From Pomacea canaliculata (Eukaryota > Mollusca > Gastropoda > Architaenioglossa > Ampullariidae), in assembly GCF_003073045.1 (NCBI RefSeq), contig NC_037597.1:22582158-22646157 (forward strand): 64,000 nt of DNA. The letters are read 5' to 3'. Under the pieces are notes generated by a model that had not been told where the DNA came from, did no database searches, and saw only the letters and a list, made by a program, of their open reading frames with translations. The position numbers and the translations under genes were made by a program. Positions 38,801 through 50,600 of the stretch are shown here, piece by piece (positions within the stretch are counted from its first letter, which is position 1; every line of letters begins with the position of its first letter).

Positions 38801-40435
38801 TGGGAAGCAACCTCAAAATAAATTGTAGTTTGGTGTCCACAGATATATATATATTTCACTCTATGTGAAATTTAAAGTGATACCTTGTCTTTACCTGTTT
38901 ATAGGAGGTCCAGGTAAGTACTGTTATTTAGTATCTCACGTGTAATCACCAAATGTAGATGCATTTTACGCTTTTAAGCACCTTTATCTTTAATTAACCC
39001 CTGACTGCTTTCATTCACATGTAGTATAGTGTAGAAAATGAATTTTTTAATTCTACACAATTATTTTTAGTCTAAAACATTATATCATCTTTGTCCCTGT
39101 TACATAATAAACAATAATTAAATCACTTTCCTTCATACAACTGAACCAGCTGTTGATGGTAAGCTTGATTTCCCAAACTGTGAGCAGCACTTTTGCTTTA
39201 TATTTGAAAACGGTTTTGTTTTCAAGAACTTACCAAATCACACAATATATATACATAGAGAGCGAAAGGTAATGGAAATGACTGGTGAGGGGGATGGGGG
39301 AAAATACTGTATAGTTTGTAATGGTTGTCTACCTTCAATTATCCCTTTGAAAAGCTCCGTTCTGAACAAAAGCTGCATTACGTTCTATGCATCAAAGAAT
39401 GATTCCACTTAATAGGTGAATTAAAAGTGTGTGCTTATATATATATATAAGGAGTCAACATTATATATAATTATATATATAACAGATGAGTTTTGATAAC
39501 AAATGTAGAATAGTGGATGATGTATTGCTCTCTGTCATGCTGCTGCAGGATAAATGGAGTGTAAGTATAATAAATAGTAATGTAAATAAGCATCATTCTA
39601 GTTAGGCTTCTAAATGCTTTTAAGGCAACTTAACAATGTAAGTTTTACTGCTGCTTTAAATGCTTATTGAGGCATTACTAGAATGCAGCTGACAGAAATG
39701 GTGCATTTCACATACTGTAGTTTATTATTTAGTCTGGAATGAGTAATACTTTTGGTACCATAAAATTATTAGTATATGTAGTTTCAGATTTAATCAAACA
39801 ATCTTGAATAACAAAAGCTATGTCATAAGATAACAAACTTAGGCCAAACAGCCCATGTTTTATTGTGTACATACATGTATACCAAAGCAGTGCATATGTG
39901 TGTAGCCATGCACCCACCTTATATATAAAACTCTTATAGGCACACACTGCTCTATCATATAATCTACTGTCCCTTCATTTGCATGTTAATGTGAAAGTAA
40001 ATGAAGACTGCTTGCTTTCAAGACTATCTGAAGTAAAGATTGCCTGAGTTTCTACATGTGTGTGTGTTTCATATATTTATATTTTGCTTAGATTACATTC
40101 ACCTATTTTTGGATATTTTCTAGTAACCTTATCAGCACAAAGCAGGCTTGCAGAAGAATTATCATTCCTTCACAAGTTCTGACAAAAATATCTGATTAAT
40201 CTTGTTATTTTCTCTTTACACAACTATGACATATCTGAAACATACATTAAAAATGTTGACTTTTATTTTTCAGGAAAGTGAGAGTGGGGCTCCTACTCCT
40301 ACGCTGGAGACTAAACATCGAGAGCGTGGCAGCCGCTTGGGAAATATTTCTGGTACAGAGAACCTTGCTCGTCAAGGTCGCAAAATGTCCATTAAGACTG
40401 ACTTACCTCATAAAGATCCACTTTTGGCTAGATGA
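11803..40435 (+). CDS. RGS22: Regulator of G-protein signalling 22-like protein (29 exons)
   Basis: Large multi-RGS-domain protein; the vertebrate RGS22 family is testis/cilium-associated and binds G-alpha subunits. Coding exons: 11803-11842, 12373-12461, 13168-13340, 14221-14489, 14810-14954, 15128-15168, 15420-15492, 15960-16188, 16370-16518, 17158-17343, 18305-18452, 18598-18725, 19211-19231, 19852-19929, 20604-20764, 20901-21060, 21197-21307, 23530-23731, 23937-24034, 24804-24953, 25370-25529, 25754-25933, 26768-27025, 28039-28158, 29982-30173, 30394-30492, 30860-31043, 32045-32190 and 40274-40435. The total is 4152 nt (1383 aa) and every phase matches. The N-terminus (DDLFLDFFNAFLSLP, then RRERLPLFLK) matches the RGS22-specific region. 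RGS-type modules lie at about 352-460, 565-695, 835-935 and 1130-1275. A charged coiled coil (about 750-800) separates the second and third. Human RGS22 is 1264 aa. The start at 11803 fits the family N-terminus length, but the frame stays open to an ATG at 11671. Confidence 0.9.
15654..15760. mobile_element. Near-perfect hairpin element in RGS22 intron
   Basis: Two arms of roughly 50 bp are reverse complements around a short TATTTTAG spacer. The outer part reads CACGCAAGATTCGGCC and its complement closes the right side. Each arm holds two CCAAGCTTGG-type palindromes. No coding potential. It lies in the intron between RGS22 exons 7 and 8. This is a foldback or MITE-like insertion of unknown superfamily. 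Confidence 0.7.
19211..19231 (+). other. RGS22: 21-nt microexon of the RGS22-like gene
   Basis: Flanked by TTTCTCTTTAAG and GTGAGT. It supplies one nucleotide, six codons (R R I Q F A) and two nucleotides, joining exons 12 and 14 in frame. Skipping it also keeps the frame, because the flanking phases are both 2, so it could be optional. It sits just before the second RGS module. Confidence 0.6.
22205..22219 (+). other. Candidate 15-nt microexon of the RGS22-like gene
   Basis: ATTACAGCCCGTCAG lies between a long pyrimidine tract ending in CACTCTAG and a donor GTAACT, inside the 2.2-kb intron between exons 17 and 18. Its length is a multiple of three. In the intron's phase (2) it adds L Q P V R with no stop. 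It was not counted in the 1383-aa model. Confidence 0.4.
24178..24712. mobile_element. Tc1/mariner-pogo-type MITE with TA duplication
   Basis: Begins CAGTGATACCTCGGTTCTCG and ends with the exact inverted form, each flanked by TA. Inner sequence on both sides repeats TTCGAC/TTCTCGAAC motifs. The 535-bp body has no transposase frame. The CAG...CTG ends with TA target duplication and the ATACCTCGG wording resemble pogo/Tigger-type termini. It sits in the RGS22 intron between exons 19 and 20. Confidence 0.75.
28415..28531. mobile_element. Short inverted-repeat element in RGS22 intron
   Basis: The left arm contains TATGGACCGACCCTTCAGTG and the right arm its imperfect reverse complement (CACTGAAGGGTTAGTCCATA). 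Arms are about 30 bp and the element is 117 bp overall, non-coding, between RGS22 exons 24 and 25. Confidence 0.6.
33000..33636 (+). promoter_or_regulatory. GC/CpG-rich block upstream of the nested DUF4806-like locus
   Basis: A sharp rise in GC and CpG (about 33040-33340) inside an AT-rich RGS22 intron. It ends near CTGAAGTAAGTC, a possible first-exon donor. This fits a promoter and 5' UTR exon for the small locus that follows, but no core promoter motif is certain. Confidence 0.35.
33637..35484 (+). pseudogene. Nested DUF4806-like gene or pseudogene
   Basis: Six exon-like blocks with splice borders: 33637-33715 (ATG at 33644), 34159-34195, 34413-34542, 34644-34717, 35157-35270 and 35453-35512 (stop TGA 35482-35484). 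The last three join in frame. Their product (MCG, then SAPLVRRILKRLLSSELAQW, then a SFQSLQLRSILI stretch) resembles the C-terminal DUF4806 domain, whose pattern I recall as GG..V+..RRILKRL.. ELA with a following basic F..L+L segment. Block 3 encodes a heptad-like segment typical of a coiled coil. However, block 2 to 3 and block 3 to 4 do not join in phase with the sites I see, so an exon is missing from my model or the locus is decaying. A GTGAGT donor follows the stop block, and a strong acceptor at 36876 suggests a 3' UTR exon to about 37100. Confidence 0.4.
35755..36794. mobile_element. piggyBac-like remnant with TTAA-bearing terminal inverted repeats
   Basis: The left end ATGAAAGCTTTAACTCTTTC and the right end (plus AGAAAGAGTTAAGCTTTCAT) are inverted copies containing TTAA. 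On the minus strand about 36000-36170 encodes an acidic stretch (IPEDIPASDEGEFGHEW), of the kind seen at the N-terminus of many transposases. The rest of any transposase is absent. The symmetry runs about 8 bases beyond TTAA, so the true end and the family are uncertain. It lies in the last intron of the DUF4806-like locus. Confidence 0.4.
36206..36560. mobile_element. Long foldback element nested in the piggyBac-like remnant
   Basis: The left arm starts with CCAGACACTTCATCCCCAAC and the right arm ends with its near complement (GTTGGGGATTAAGTGTCTGG). Arms are about 140 bp with few mismatches and include the shared GATGTTTATATGAA and CTTCATAATTTTTATAG segments. The unpaired centre is about 75 bp. 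AT-rich and non-coding. Confidence 0.75.
38202..38356 (-). repeat. tRNA-derived SINE, degraded copy
   Basis: Contains the family tail wording TTTTACGCTCAGCCAGCAAC and GGCAGCCAGCCCTGTAAACA. It shares an ordered block with copies at 51727-51893 and 62230-62408. The tRNA-like head is eroded in this copy. Same orientation as those two. Confidence 0.65.
38905..38913 (+). other. Candidate 9-nt microexon (E V Q) of RGS22
   Basis: GAGGTCCAG lies between CTTTACCTGTTTATAG and GTAAGT in the 8-kb intron between exon 28 and the last exon. That intron is phase 0, so it adds E V Q without disturbing the frame. Confidence 0.35.
39150..39158 (+). other. Candidate 9-nt microexon (L L M) of RGS22
   Basis: CTGTTGATG lies between CTGAACCAG and GTAAGC, phase 0 and a multiple of three. 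The pyrimidine tract (CACTTTCCTTC) is a little further upstream than ideal. Confidence 0.25.
39549..39560 (+). other. Candidate 12-nt microexon (D K W S) of RGS22
   Basis: GATAAATGGAGT lies between GCTCTCTGTCATGCTGCTGCAG and GTAAGT, phase 0. It would place D K W S before the E S E S start of the last exon. Confidence 0.35.
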
Positions 40436-42290
40436 TGGCCTCAAAGAAATTGGTTAGTTGCAATAATTTCCTCTCAGAGGTGACTAACCCATTCTTCTGT
40501 TTGAATACAGAAAAGAAAGAAGGCCTGCTCTACATATGGTCTGGAAAATGAAAACCTCTGCACAAGAAAAAGGATAAAAATCTAGTAAGCAACATTGAAA
40601 GATAGAAGCCATTAGCAGCAAAACATAAACAAAATATAAAAAGGATGAATTTTGATGCTACAAGGTGGGAAAAAACTAACTATGCAAACTGATCTCCACA
40701 ACAAATTTTTATCAGGCTGGCATCAGGATTAGTGTTTTGCCAAAGGAGAAGTGAAAGTGTGTAGATCTTTAAATTTAAAACAATTTGTGAATTGCCATAT
40801 GCAAGTGGGCTTGATTCACATATATTTCATGTCATCCCATTAAATTTACCCAATAAGCCTTTTTTTTTAAGGTAGAGATGAATCTGTAGGCAGCGCTGAA
40901 AGAAGACTGGAACATTCCTCTGCTTATGTCTGAGCTGGATACTTCATAACATTAATGTGCTTGACAAATTGTGGGGTTCAGCTATTTTTGGCTGTCTTGG
41001 CTGTTTGTTTCATTTTTTATTTTTGTTTTTTGTTCTGAGCTTCTTTATTTTGAGATTTATCTGTTTTAAGACGTTACTGGTAGCTTCAAAATTTAAAAAA
41101 TATATACTACACAGAATACATTTAGAAATCATTTATGATGTTACCATATGAGAGAGAGTGTGACAGAGCCATCTTTCATCTGTCTGTAGACTTGTTATTT
41201 TTCATGTATAATATTAAATAATAAGATATATTTATAAAGCGCCAATTCTTACATACAAGAACTCGTGCACATATCTGCATGAATACCTACAAACATTCAC
41301 ATATATCATGAAGAAGTTAGTATAAAAAGTCCTAAAGGTTAGCAAACAAAACTGCCCATTACATAATATGTCTTCTTCCTATAACCTGCATGTGAACGTC
41401 TTTTTATGTCTAGTCAAACATTCCAACACATAGGCAAACATTAAAAGCTGTAACTTGTGGTTAGAGATTCTGGAAGACATACAAATTTGTGTGATCACTT
41501 GTAACATTCGATGATATCTGAAAAAGATTTTTTTGACTATTGTTCACTAAAGCCATTCTAAAAATTGACAATGGTAATTTAAAATTTTGATAACTTTATG
41601 TAACATTTGTCAAAACTTTATAGTGGTTTTTTAACTGTTCATTTATTCTGTGAATTTTTACATTTATTTATGCTTTGTCCTACATTATCATAGTAGTACT
41701 TTTGTACTTTGTTTTCAGTGAAGAGATGTGGATACTTTGTACATAATAATGGCAGAGACATTTAATGTTGAGAAATATTATAGCAGAAAAATTGTGCTAA
41801 ATAATTCTTGACCACACCGCTGCCAAAAGCTAAAGACAAGAAACCTATCTTCTGCCAAGACTGATTACTGCTGTGTATATTTTCTTGTTAGAGGCTGTTG
41901 ACGACATGAAATATTTCATATGCAGTATTTGCAACAACTTTTGACTTTTATACTGTTTTGGTAAAGCTGATTTATCTGTTCTCATTTCTTTGTGCTGTTT
42001 TAGTACATCTTTGATGCTTTTTGATAGAGATTGCATGTGGTCAGCACAAAACTGACATTCCAAGTGCAGCTTCTCCAGCATGGCTCCCCAGCTTCAGCCA
42101 TATATAGCATTACTTCAATTCTTTTGCTTTAAGATTTTACACCACCAGAATTCAGCATTACCCCTTGGTAAAAGCAGACTGTGATCATATCAATATTTTA
42201 ATTGTATTTCATCTGTTTGACTTTATTATTCAAGAAGTTTATATGTATATAATATGTGTATATTAATAAATATGTCCTTTGTTTATTGGG
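40436..42290 (+). other. Probable RGS22 3' UTR
   Basis: AT-rich sequence after the RGS22 stop with no credible exon. A canonical AATAAA at 42265-42270 is followed by a T/G-rich stretch and is the best candidate poly(A) signal. Confidence 0.55.
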
Positions 42291-43050
42291 ATTAATGTTT
42301 TGTTATTCAAGTATATTGCTTTGCATGATGTTGTGAGAACCAGACAGAATTACATGAAAATTATTCAAACAACAAAGCAATTTTTCAAGTATTAATGTTT
42401 TATTATGGGAAAACAAAATTGTATAAGAAATGTTAGCACCATGCAAAACAATGAAAATGTACGTGTCGTACGTCTTTGTGAAAGGTGTACATTATATAAG
42501 TCCGATATCGCGGTTGAGGAATGTTCGCAGGAACTATTATAAGAAACGAATTAATATTGTAAGATCTGGCTATAATGACACTCGACAGATAGCTTGGTAT
42601 GTTTAGAGCAGTTAATGGTGGAAAGAGTAAAGGTCATCCACTGAAAGATGGTGAAGTAAACCCTTGAATTACAGCTGTGCAAATAGTTTAACCCACCGAC
42701 GCTAAATTTGACGTTTCTATTTCACCATACATAAGATTCTGTCAAGAACCTGTTGACTGTATTATTGTATTATCTCAAAAACATTTGAAATTAAACTGAA
42801 AATCTTAGGGTTCACTTAATTTTGCTATAAAATGAAAAATAATATTTGCTTTGAATACCGTCGCAAAGTCTTTCTTCCTTTGAAGAGTATCACTAAATGT
42901 TTTGGCGTGTTGTAATCTGTCGTCTGCATTTCGTTAGGGGAGATCACTCTGTGATAAAAGCAGTGAAAGCATTTTTAGTCGGACGAAAGTTACAGTTGTT
43001 AACAACGGGTGGATGTAACCGTCCACATACAGTTTAGATGAGCAAACGAA
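42291..43050 (+). promoter_or_regulatory. Upstream region of CHURC1
   Basis: 760 bp between the RGS22 poly(A) candidate and the CHURC1 start. There is no gene in it. It should contain the CHURC1 promoter and 5' UTR, but no specific element is recognisable. Confidence 0.4.
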
Positions 43051-45303
43051 ATGTGCTTAGAGTGCGTTAAAGAAGAATTTCCAGAAAGGGTTTGTGTTAC
43101 ATTTTTATGTTTGTAAAGAAATGGCTGTCAAGATCATTGCCGCATTCAGTATTCACTTTATTATTAGCCCTCTATAGGCTCTAAGCACATCATAAAAATA
43201 TAATTACGTAATAAAACAAAGGCGTATTTCTTAAGACATTAGAAGGTGATAGTTGTTTATATACTTTGCTGCTCTCAGGTAAAACATTAGACCAAGAGAC
43301 CAATAAACTTTTGGAAAGGAGAAAACTGGAACTTTGCTATAAAAAAAATTAAAATTGCCGACTTTCTGATGACAGCAGTAATCCAAGAAAATTAACAGTT
43401 TACTATTCTTTGGTCATAAGAGCAGATCGTGGCCTATCGTGCTAAGAGGGTTAATTTTCCTTCTTCAAATTCTTGGTTTGTATTTATAGTCATTGTTTTC
43501 CTTATGGTGTATTGCAGGGCTGGTTGCCTTGCCGTGATAGAGTCTTATAGTTGCTGATTCCACATGAAACACCAATCCTTCCTCCCTCCCTCCCTATAAT
43601 GTAAAAAAAAGATAAAGGTCATCCCCCAACCTTTTCAGGTCGTTGAGAGATGAGGTGTTAGAGACCTCACTTTTCTCGGGGCCAGCTTTAAATGAGGGTG
43701 GTGCCCATCTCCTCTCCCTCGCTACCTTACCTTCCCCATACCTGCCAGCTAGATCGAGGAGGGGAATTTGCTGTGCTAATTCTTATAGTGTAGGGGGACA
43801 TATGTTAACTTCATGACCATGCACTAACGTCAGATAACAGATACATCTTAATTCCTTCTTGCTAAAATCACACAACTTTCAGTCTCACTAGAACTGGTGA
43901 AGGGAAAAGTAGTATGTCAAATATGAGTGTGTGTGTTAGTAAGTTTATATGTATGCTTTCATTTATATATATATCCCTTTGCTAATCCATGACAAATAAC
44001 AGGAAACAACATGTCTTGAAAGTGGTTCATACCTGCTGAACTATGCTGGGTGTCAAAACTGTAGTGCCAAAGATTTGCAGATCATGAATAGGATTTGTAC
44101 AGAAGAGGATGAGGAGGAACTGATCACATACCAGCGTAAGTTTTACACAGCTTAAGGTGACTGAACACGTATGTATGTACACTAAATAAAAAATGAATCA
44201 TTGGAGTCATGTGTATCCATTTATTTACACATAGACATATGCAGCACTATTTAAAAACTAAAACAAGTAGTTGCATTTCTCTCTTTACTCACACTTTTCC
44301 TTTTTGACTGTGGTAGTTCAAAGAGTTGTTAACAATGACTATGGCTCTCTCTCTCTCTTTCTTTCTATATAATTATGTACATATAACTCCAACAAAAATA
44401 AAAATAAATAATGCTTAAACACTGAATCAGTCAAGTATCTTTCAGAAACTTGCAAACAATTTTAAAGCCATGTTGATTTTAATCAGTTTCACATTCTTTA
44501 GTTGAACTTGTCACTTTCAGAGCAAAGAGCTTACAAAGAACTGCAGCACATTTCTGGCACATTTGGATTGCAGATTTCTGGTTTTATCATATTTGTTGCA
44601 TGCATGTTTTGAATTTGCACCCAGAGTATTTCTTTACTTAAATACGGAGCTCTAAATTGTGACTGTGAATATGAGTGAATGAATGGTGTAGCATACTCTT
44701 TATAACCACGGTATGTAGATGTTGAGCGTTTACTGTTTCAGATGTGTGCAGCCAATGTAATCATGTTGTAGCCAATCATGAATATACATTCAAAGTTGAA
44801 GGAGAATATCAGGTATCACAGTAATTTTGACATGAAAATGATTTTTTTTCTTTTGTTACAGCAGATGGAATTGATAATTCTTTGTGTCAACTTTCTCTAG
44901 GCTTATTCAGTTATATATATACAGAAATATTTATTCTTATAGTACTACAGTCATTATTTTCAGTTTTCCTGATTTTGTGCATTGATTAACTGTCTACACT
45001 TCAAGAATACACTTCACACTTATAAACTCCACCCACACCCCCTAGTTCCAAAATATACAGCACATTTATATAGTCTTTCCCTATAGCACCAAAGCTGAAT
45101 TCAAAGGGCAAAAACACACATTAATAAAGTATAAAAATATGAACAGAAATTTTTATTTCAACCATCAATTTGACTTCCATACCTGAAAAGAAAATTGTTC
45201 GTTTTTGTATTTGCAGGAGTACGAAATGTCCTGCATGTTGTGTGGCAATGGTGAAGACTCAAGGAGCATTATGCCCTATGATCCTCGAGGTCCAAAAACA
45301 TAA
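43051..45303 (+). CDS. CHURC1: Churchill zinc-binding protein (complete, 4 exons)
   Basis: Small zinc-binding protein. In vertebrates Churchill acts in the nucleus downstream of FGF in neural and mesodermal fate decisions. Exons: 43051-43089, 44003-44135, 44742-44812 and 45217-45303. All are GT..AG and close in frame to 109 aa (human 112). Conserved Cys/His ligands line up in order: MCLEC at the N-terminus, TTCLESGSYLLNYAGCQNC (15-33), HVCSQCNHVVANHEYTF (58-74) and SCMLCG (86-91) followed by an acidic stretch. The start matches the family, where the second residue is Cys. AATAAA at 45716-45721 probably ends the transcript. Molecular function in this animal is inferred from the family only. 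Confidence 0.96.
43515..43578 (+). repeat. 5'-truncated SINE fragment in CHURC1 intron 1
   Basis: GGTTGCCTTGCCGTGATAGA followed by GTTGCTGATTCCACATGAAA is the reverse complement of the tail seen in the three other SINE copies. Only the tail end is present, in the opposite orientation to the other copies. A second repeat-like, GC-richer segment follows to about 43800. Confidence 0.5.
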
Positions 45304-47696
45304 GAGTTGACAGATCAAATTTGCACAAGTCATACATAATGTCCACCTAATGACACATGGAATAGATATATATTGAAATGAACTGCTTTTATATCATGAT
45401 AGAAAGTTCTTACTAATGATGATGAATAGTATTGATTGGATTTAGTTACCTTTCAGGTCCACATTTAAAACATTTTACACATTTAGACATTTAGTTGTGG
45501 AATGTATGGAATTTAACTTCTTTGTGCCAGAAATTAAACTTTACGTTTGAAGCTGTTATAAAAATAATAATGCATGTTCTTTATTGAATATATGAGAATA
45601 CAAAGAGGCTGCTGTTTTGTAGTACATAACTTTATTTTGTAAATTAATTTATCATTCATAAGACTGGGAAACCATGGGTTGTGTTAATGATTGAGATATT
45701 TAGAAATATCATGCCAATAAAATACAGTGTTGAAAGCAAATAACTATTGATGGCTGAATGTATTAAAATTAAAGAGTCATCATTCTAATCGTCATGAAAT
45801 GTGGGATTTTAATTTGCAGTGATTAATTAAAAGTATTTAATCTTCTAGCCTTTACTATTCACAGCTGAAAGTTTTTTCCTCATATGACAAGAAGGTATGT
45901 TTTTAAACTGACAAGTTTGAATATTTAAAGTGTTAAGGTGCCAGGTTTTAAAACCAACAAGGAGTTAATAAATTGAATTATCAGTAGCTCTTTGTTTTGG
46001 AAATACTTCATTACTGATGTTTTTATGTTATGTGTTATGAAGATGGTGGATTTTTAATAATAGTTTGTATCAGTACATCTGGTGACATACTAAAAACTCA
46101 TGTACAAATCAGACTATTGATCATCTACTAGGTAAGGACTTATGCCCTTTTAAAAAATGTTTACATTTCATATTTAATGAATATTGTGCAAGTTGTTAGA
46201 TATTTGTTTTGAAGTTTTCAGGTTTTTTTATTTTTAGTGAACAGCTGTCTTGAATAATCAATCTTATTATCTACATCTTGATCCATAGGGTACAAAATAA
46301 AATTAAACTGAAATAATGTTTCACGTAATAAAATAATGGTTTACAGGATTTGCATCGATCAGAGTTTAGTGTGCTTTGAATTGTTTCTAAGATGTGCAGC
46401 AGATCCAAAAAAGTTTTTGTTTGTTTTCTTAAGAATATTTTTTGAGTGCTATTATTTTACATTTTATCCATGTCTAAGCAACTAAAATTTACTCAAAACT
46501 CCTGCTCACTCATTCTTCTCTGAGTGCAAAGTACAAATTCCTCAGGATGATTTTGCATTTAATATTGTCTCTATAACTGACATTCAACATTTGACATGTA
46601 TCTTGTTAAAAAACACAAGGATGGAAAGCAAAAGAACGACAAGCTTATTGTGCAGAGAAAATTGTGTAAGAAAGGTTATAAACAGTCTCTTTCACAGGTC
46701 ATATAGTTACGAGAGAAAAGTCTTTCCCCCAGGGCAAAATGATGAACAGAAGGAAAAATGTCTTGTTTTCAAAGTAATAAAGCAGTATCATGGCCTTTGT
46801 GAACACTGCTTCATGTTTGTTTATCATATGACATTTGCCACTGTCTTATAACTATGACTCTAGGGCTAAAACATCTGCAGGGGCTGCACTTTGCTTTATG
46901 ACTTCAGAAACAAGTCGCATGTCCTTCAGTTCCCCATGTTGCCTCGCTTCATTGCTACGACCCAACAGACAAACTAGTGACGCGAGCCGGATAAATGGCC
47001 ATGTAAAAGCCTATAAATCTGGGTACACCTTTTGATTCAACTCATTTTATATGTAACCTGAAAAACAGTGTTTATTTAAAACTGAATTTGAAGTGGCACA
47101 TTCATATACAACAAGCTGTTGACGTTAAAGACGTGCAGACAAGGTTTTTGTTCTTTGGTCATAGAAGTGGCGCAGCTGCTGAACTGGATGTTTGTCCAAC
47201 TGCCAAAGAAGTTCACTTTACTTTTCAAATATCCTTGTAAGAAAATATTAACATAAATATACAGTCAAAAAATGTAATGCAGTATACATTTTGAGTCGGA
47301 TTTGTTTTTTTTTTTTACACTGATAAGAACCATGGTTAAACTTATGGACCGCTGAACAACTGTTCCACTACCAAGTGCACATTTTTAGCACCATCCACAG
47401 CTGCGTTGGCTGGAAACCTTTTACAGGTCTGCAGGAGCCATGGACTGCTGTGCAGATGAGGGGTTGAGCAAGAAGCACGGATGTCCATGTATACCCATTG
47501 TACAGGGTTGTATGCGCCAGTGTTAAGAGTGGAGCTGTCCCACTAATTCTGGCCAACACCAGCTAATGAAAGCTGAATGGAGACCTGGCATGACTGTCAT
47601 GCTTTCGGCTCATCTCTTCAAGGCTCACAGGTCTGATCTCCAGTGTCCATAGAGAGCTAACCCTCATAAACTTTCTCCCATGTCTGGCTACATGTT
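45304..47696. other. Convergent 3' flanks of CHURC1 and the K2P channel
   Basis: No supportable gene. CHURC1's 3' UTR probably ends after AATAAA at 45716-45721. The channel's minus-strand 3' UTR probably ends near the plus-strand TTTATT at 47071-47076. The AT-rich DNA between them has only short chance frames. Confidence 0.45.
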
Positions 47697-50600
47697 CTAG
47701 ATGTAGTTGACACTGAGAAGCTCCACCCCATTCACCTCGTTTTCAAGTGCAAAGGACTCGGTCGTTTTATTGCTGTTTATAGAAGCACTCCTTAAGCCAG
47801 ACTTCCACAGTTCGCTACCCAGTCTCCGTTTTTCAGCCTGCAAAATTGAACCCCCAAAAAAGACTGAAAGAAAGAAAGAAAAAATTGACAAACAGTAAAA
47901 AGTACGTTATCTTTATACTGTACAATACATCTCTAAGACACAGGGAGGCGGCGCTTTTTGCCTGTACCGGAAGTCAGTAATGATTTGCCATGGCGGCTAT
48001 TAGACCTTTGTGCTGAATATGAAGTCTAAGTCTGTGATACTAATGTTTCTTGATGTTACATGCTAAGTCAATGTTACAGAAATCAGCAACACTACTGCGC
48101 ATAGTTTATACGGTGTCTGAAGCAGTTACGTTCTTGACGAAATACACAAGGAAACAAAAGTCAGTAATCAAATATTCAGACACTAAATAGATGAGTGCGA
48201 CTAGTTCGTTTTAATCTTACAGCTCTGCAAGAAACAGGATTAAATGTGAATCTTTTGGAGAGAAAAAAGTATGCAAATGGCGATGCTGTGCATGATGCAC
48301 TGTTCACTTATAGTCATTCTTTTAGATTTTTCTGGAAGGACGGTTCAAGACGAAGTCGTTTGTCACACCTCAGGCAATTTTCGTTTGCCGTGATCATATA
48401 TAATTCTCTTATAAAAGCAAGAGAAAATTGAAAATAACACTGCTTCTGACACTGTGACAGATATTTGGAATAATCTAGAAATAAAGCTAAAGGGGGTTTC
48501 TACACTACTTGTTAGTCACGCAGTCTGTCCTCCCCTCATCTGTGTATTTGTCTTTTTGTCTTAAACACGAGCTCGACAGTTCCGTTGTGCGCCCTCTGTC
48601 GGTAACAGCTGCAGTTTCATCAGTGCAGATGAATAATGAACGCTTCTGCAGCAATTTCAAACAATTACTAACCGTCAACGTTTCAGCACCTTAGCACGAT
48701 CGTCAAACATCGTCTTTGGACAAATACTTTGTCAGATCTTTTGTAACACGAAGACAGACATTAAGACACGTGCGTTGCCAAAGTAACTGTTGACATAAAC
48801 ACAACTTGCTCAATGCCTCCAATATAAAACATTGATGTTGATTATTCACGCTTCTTGTTTCGTCATCATTCTGCGTGAGAAGTTACATATGTCTGTGACA
48901 GAGCTCGACAAAAATAGGGATGCAGAGGGCTTTCGGTGCATTTAGTCGCACTATCATATTTTAGAAACTGCATGTGGCAACAGTTCCCCAGCAGCACGTG
49001 TGGCACTAATGGTAACAAGGGTATTCACTGCATCCTGGAGACGATTAGTTAAAAAAAAAACTCTAGGAAACATCATGTGGTGTGGAGGTCTGGTACGTCA
49101 CCAAGTGCTGTGCATTTGTCCCAACCTGAATTCACGGAAGGAATTTTCCAGCATCTGTCTGCATGTAAAGTTGCAGAAGGCACGGTCATAGCTCGCTAGT
49201 TCTCATTCGGAAATTGAGCTACGCACAAGGCAAATGGATAGAAGGGGCGAGGCAACCCATCCGCCCACCCCGACGCCGACGACAGGAGTCTGTTCGAAAT
49301 GGCGCGTTTGTAACGGACAGGCAGATGTAAACAGATGGAAAATGAACCAGTTACTGTTTCAGATGCACGTAATTTTGCACAGACGCCACCTGAAGAGTGA
49401 AGAAAAATAAATAATGGAAGAGTGGCTTCCATCAGTTGTTATTTCTCCCTCTCTCACGCGCGCACACACATACATAGATTGATCAATCATTCAGTGCTTT
49501 GTTTGTTTTGGTTTTTTTTTTGGGGGGATGTCTAAAAACACAGAAATAAAGACTTTAAAATAGTACAATAGAGTAACAATCCCTTATAAACAAATACACC
49601 AAATATGAGAAGCGAGCATTAACTTTAAGTGCTATCAAAGACTGAATGCTATAGTGTTTACTGTCTTTGGTGCTATCATAATGCGATTTGTAGCGACACG
49701 TGAGCCTCTTCATGCAGGGTTAAAGAGTAAAACACTTGATGTCCCTTCCCTAACTTTACAGATTAACAGCTTGTGTTCGGCAACAGGTGCTCGACGTTTC
49801 AAGTAAAGCTTGCTTGCTCTTTTCCCCACCCACCCTTCTCTCTCTCTCTTGTAGCATATTTTTTTCCATTAGGAGCCACTGGTAAACATCTCATAACGGA
49901 AATATGAACCTCAAAAATTCAATCATGCTCCAGAGAGCAACCAACCAAGTATAGTCCACAACTGCCATAATCAATAGGAATATTCCTGCTAAATTCAGTC
50001 AGCATCGGACCAACGGTGTAGATTTGCATAGGTTTCAAGGGCCACCACAGGCACACATTGCCACACTCCGCTTTATTCATACGAGGATTATTCGCTTTAC
50101 CACAGAAAAGTTCGGATTCCTTCATTACCATTGAATGAAAACGACGGCTAAATAGCCTAATTCAAATGCACCGGAAAAAAAGAGAATGTAGTGCAAAAAA
50201 AAAAAAACAAAAAGTTTGTATTCGTAGCGGAAGATATGCGTGCGTGAACTGGAGAGCAATATTTCTTACTTAGTTGCCAAAGACAGGATTCACCGCAAAG
50301 GACACTCTGTCTCCTGTGGACCCTGCTGTCCGCTAGACAGTAGATATTATTCAGGAACACAGGCCACGTCTGTTGACAAGCTACAGGAAGAGGAGGAGAC
50401 GACGCGAGGGATAACGGCTTGTTAATGCTCCGCTCACTGGAATCATCAGGCACCGATGTCACGAGGTGTCCCTGAGTCTGTAAGCTACGACTTAACGGAT
50501 AAGGGGCTGCACGCGCTTTTATAATGCGTGCGGTGGGTGTGAGTGGCTTGGGAACCGACAGATTCTTATCTATTTTTTTTTCTAAGAGTTTTGTTTGACA

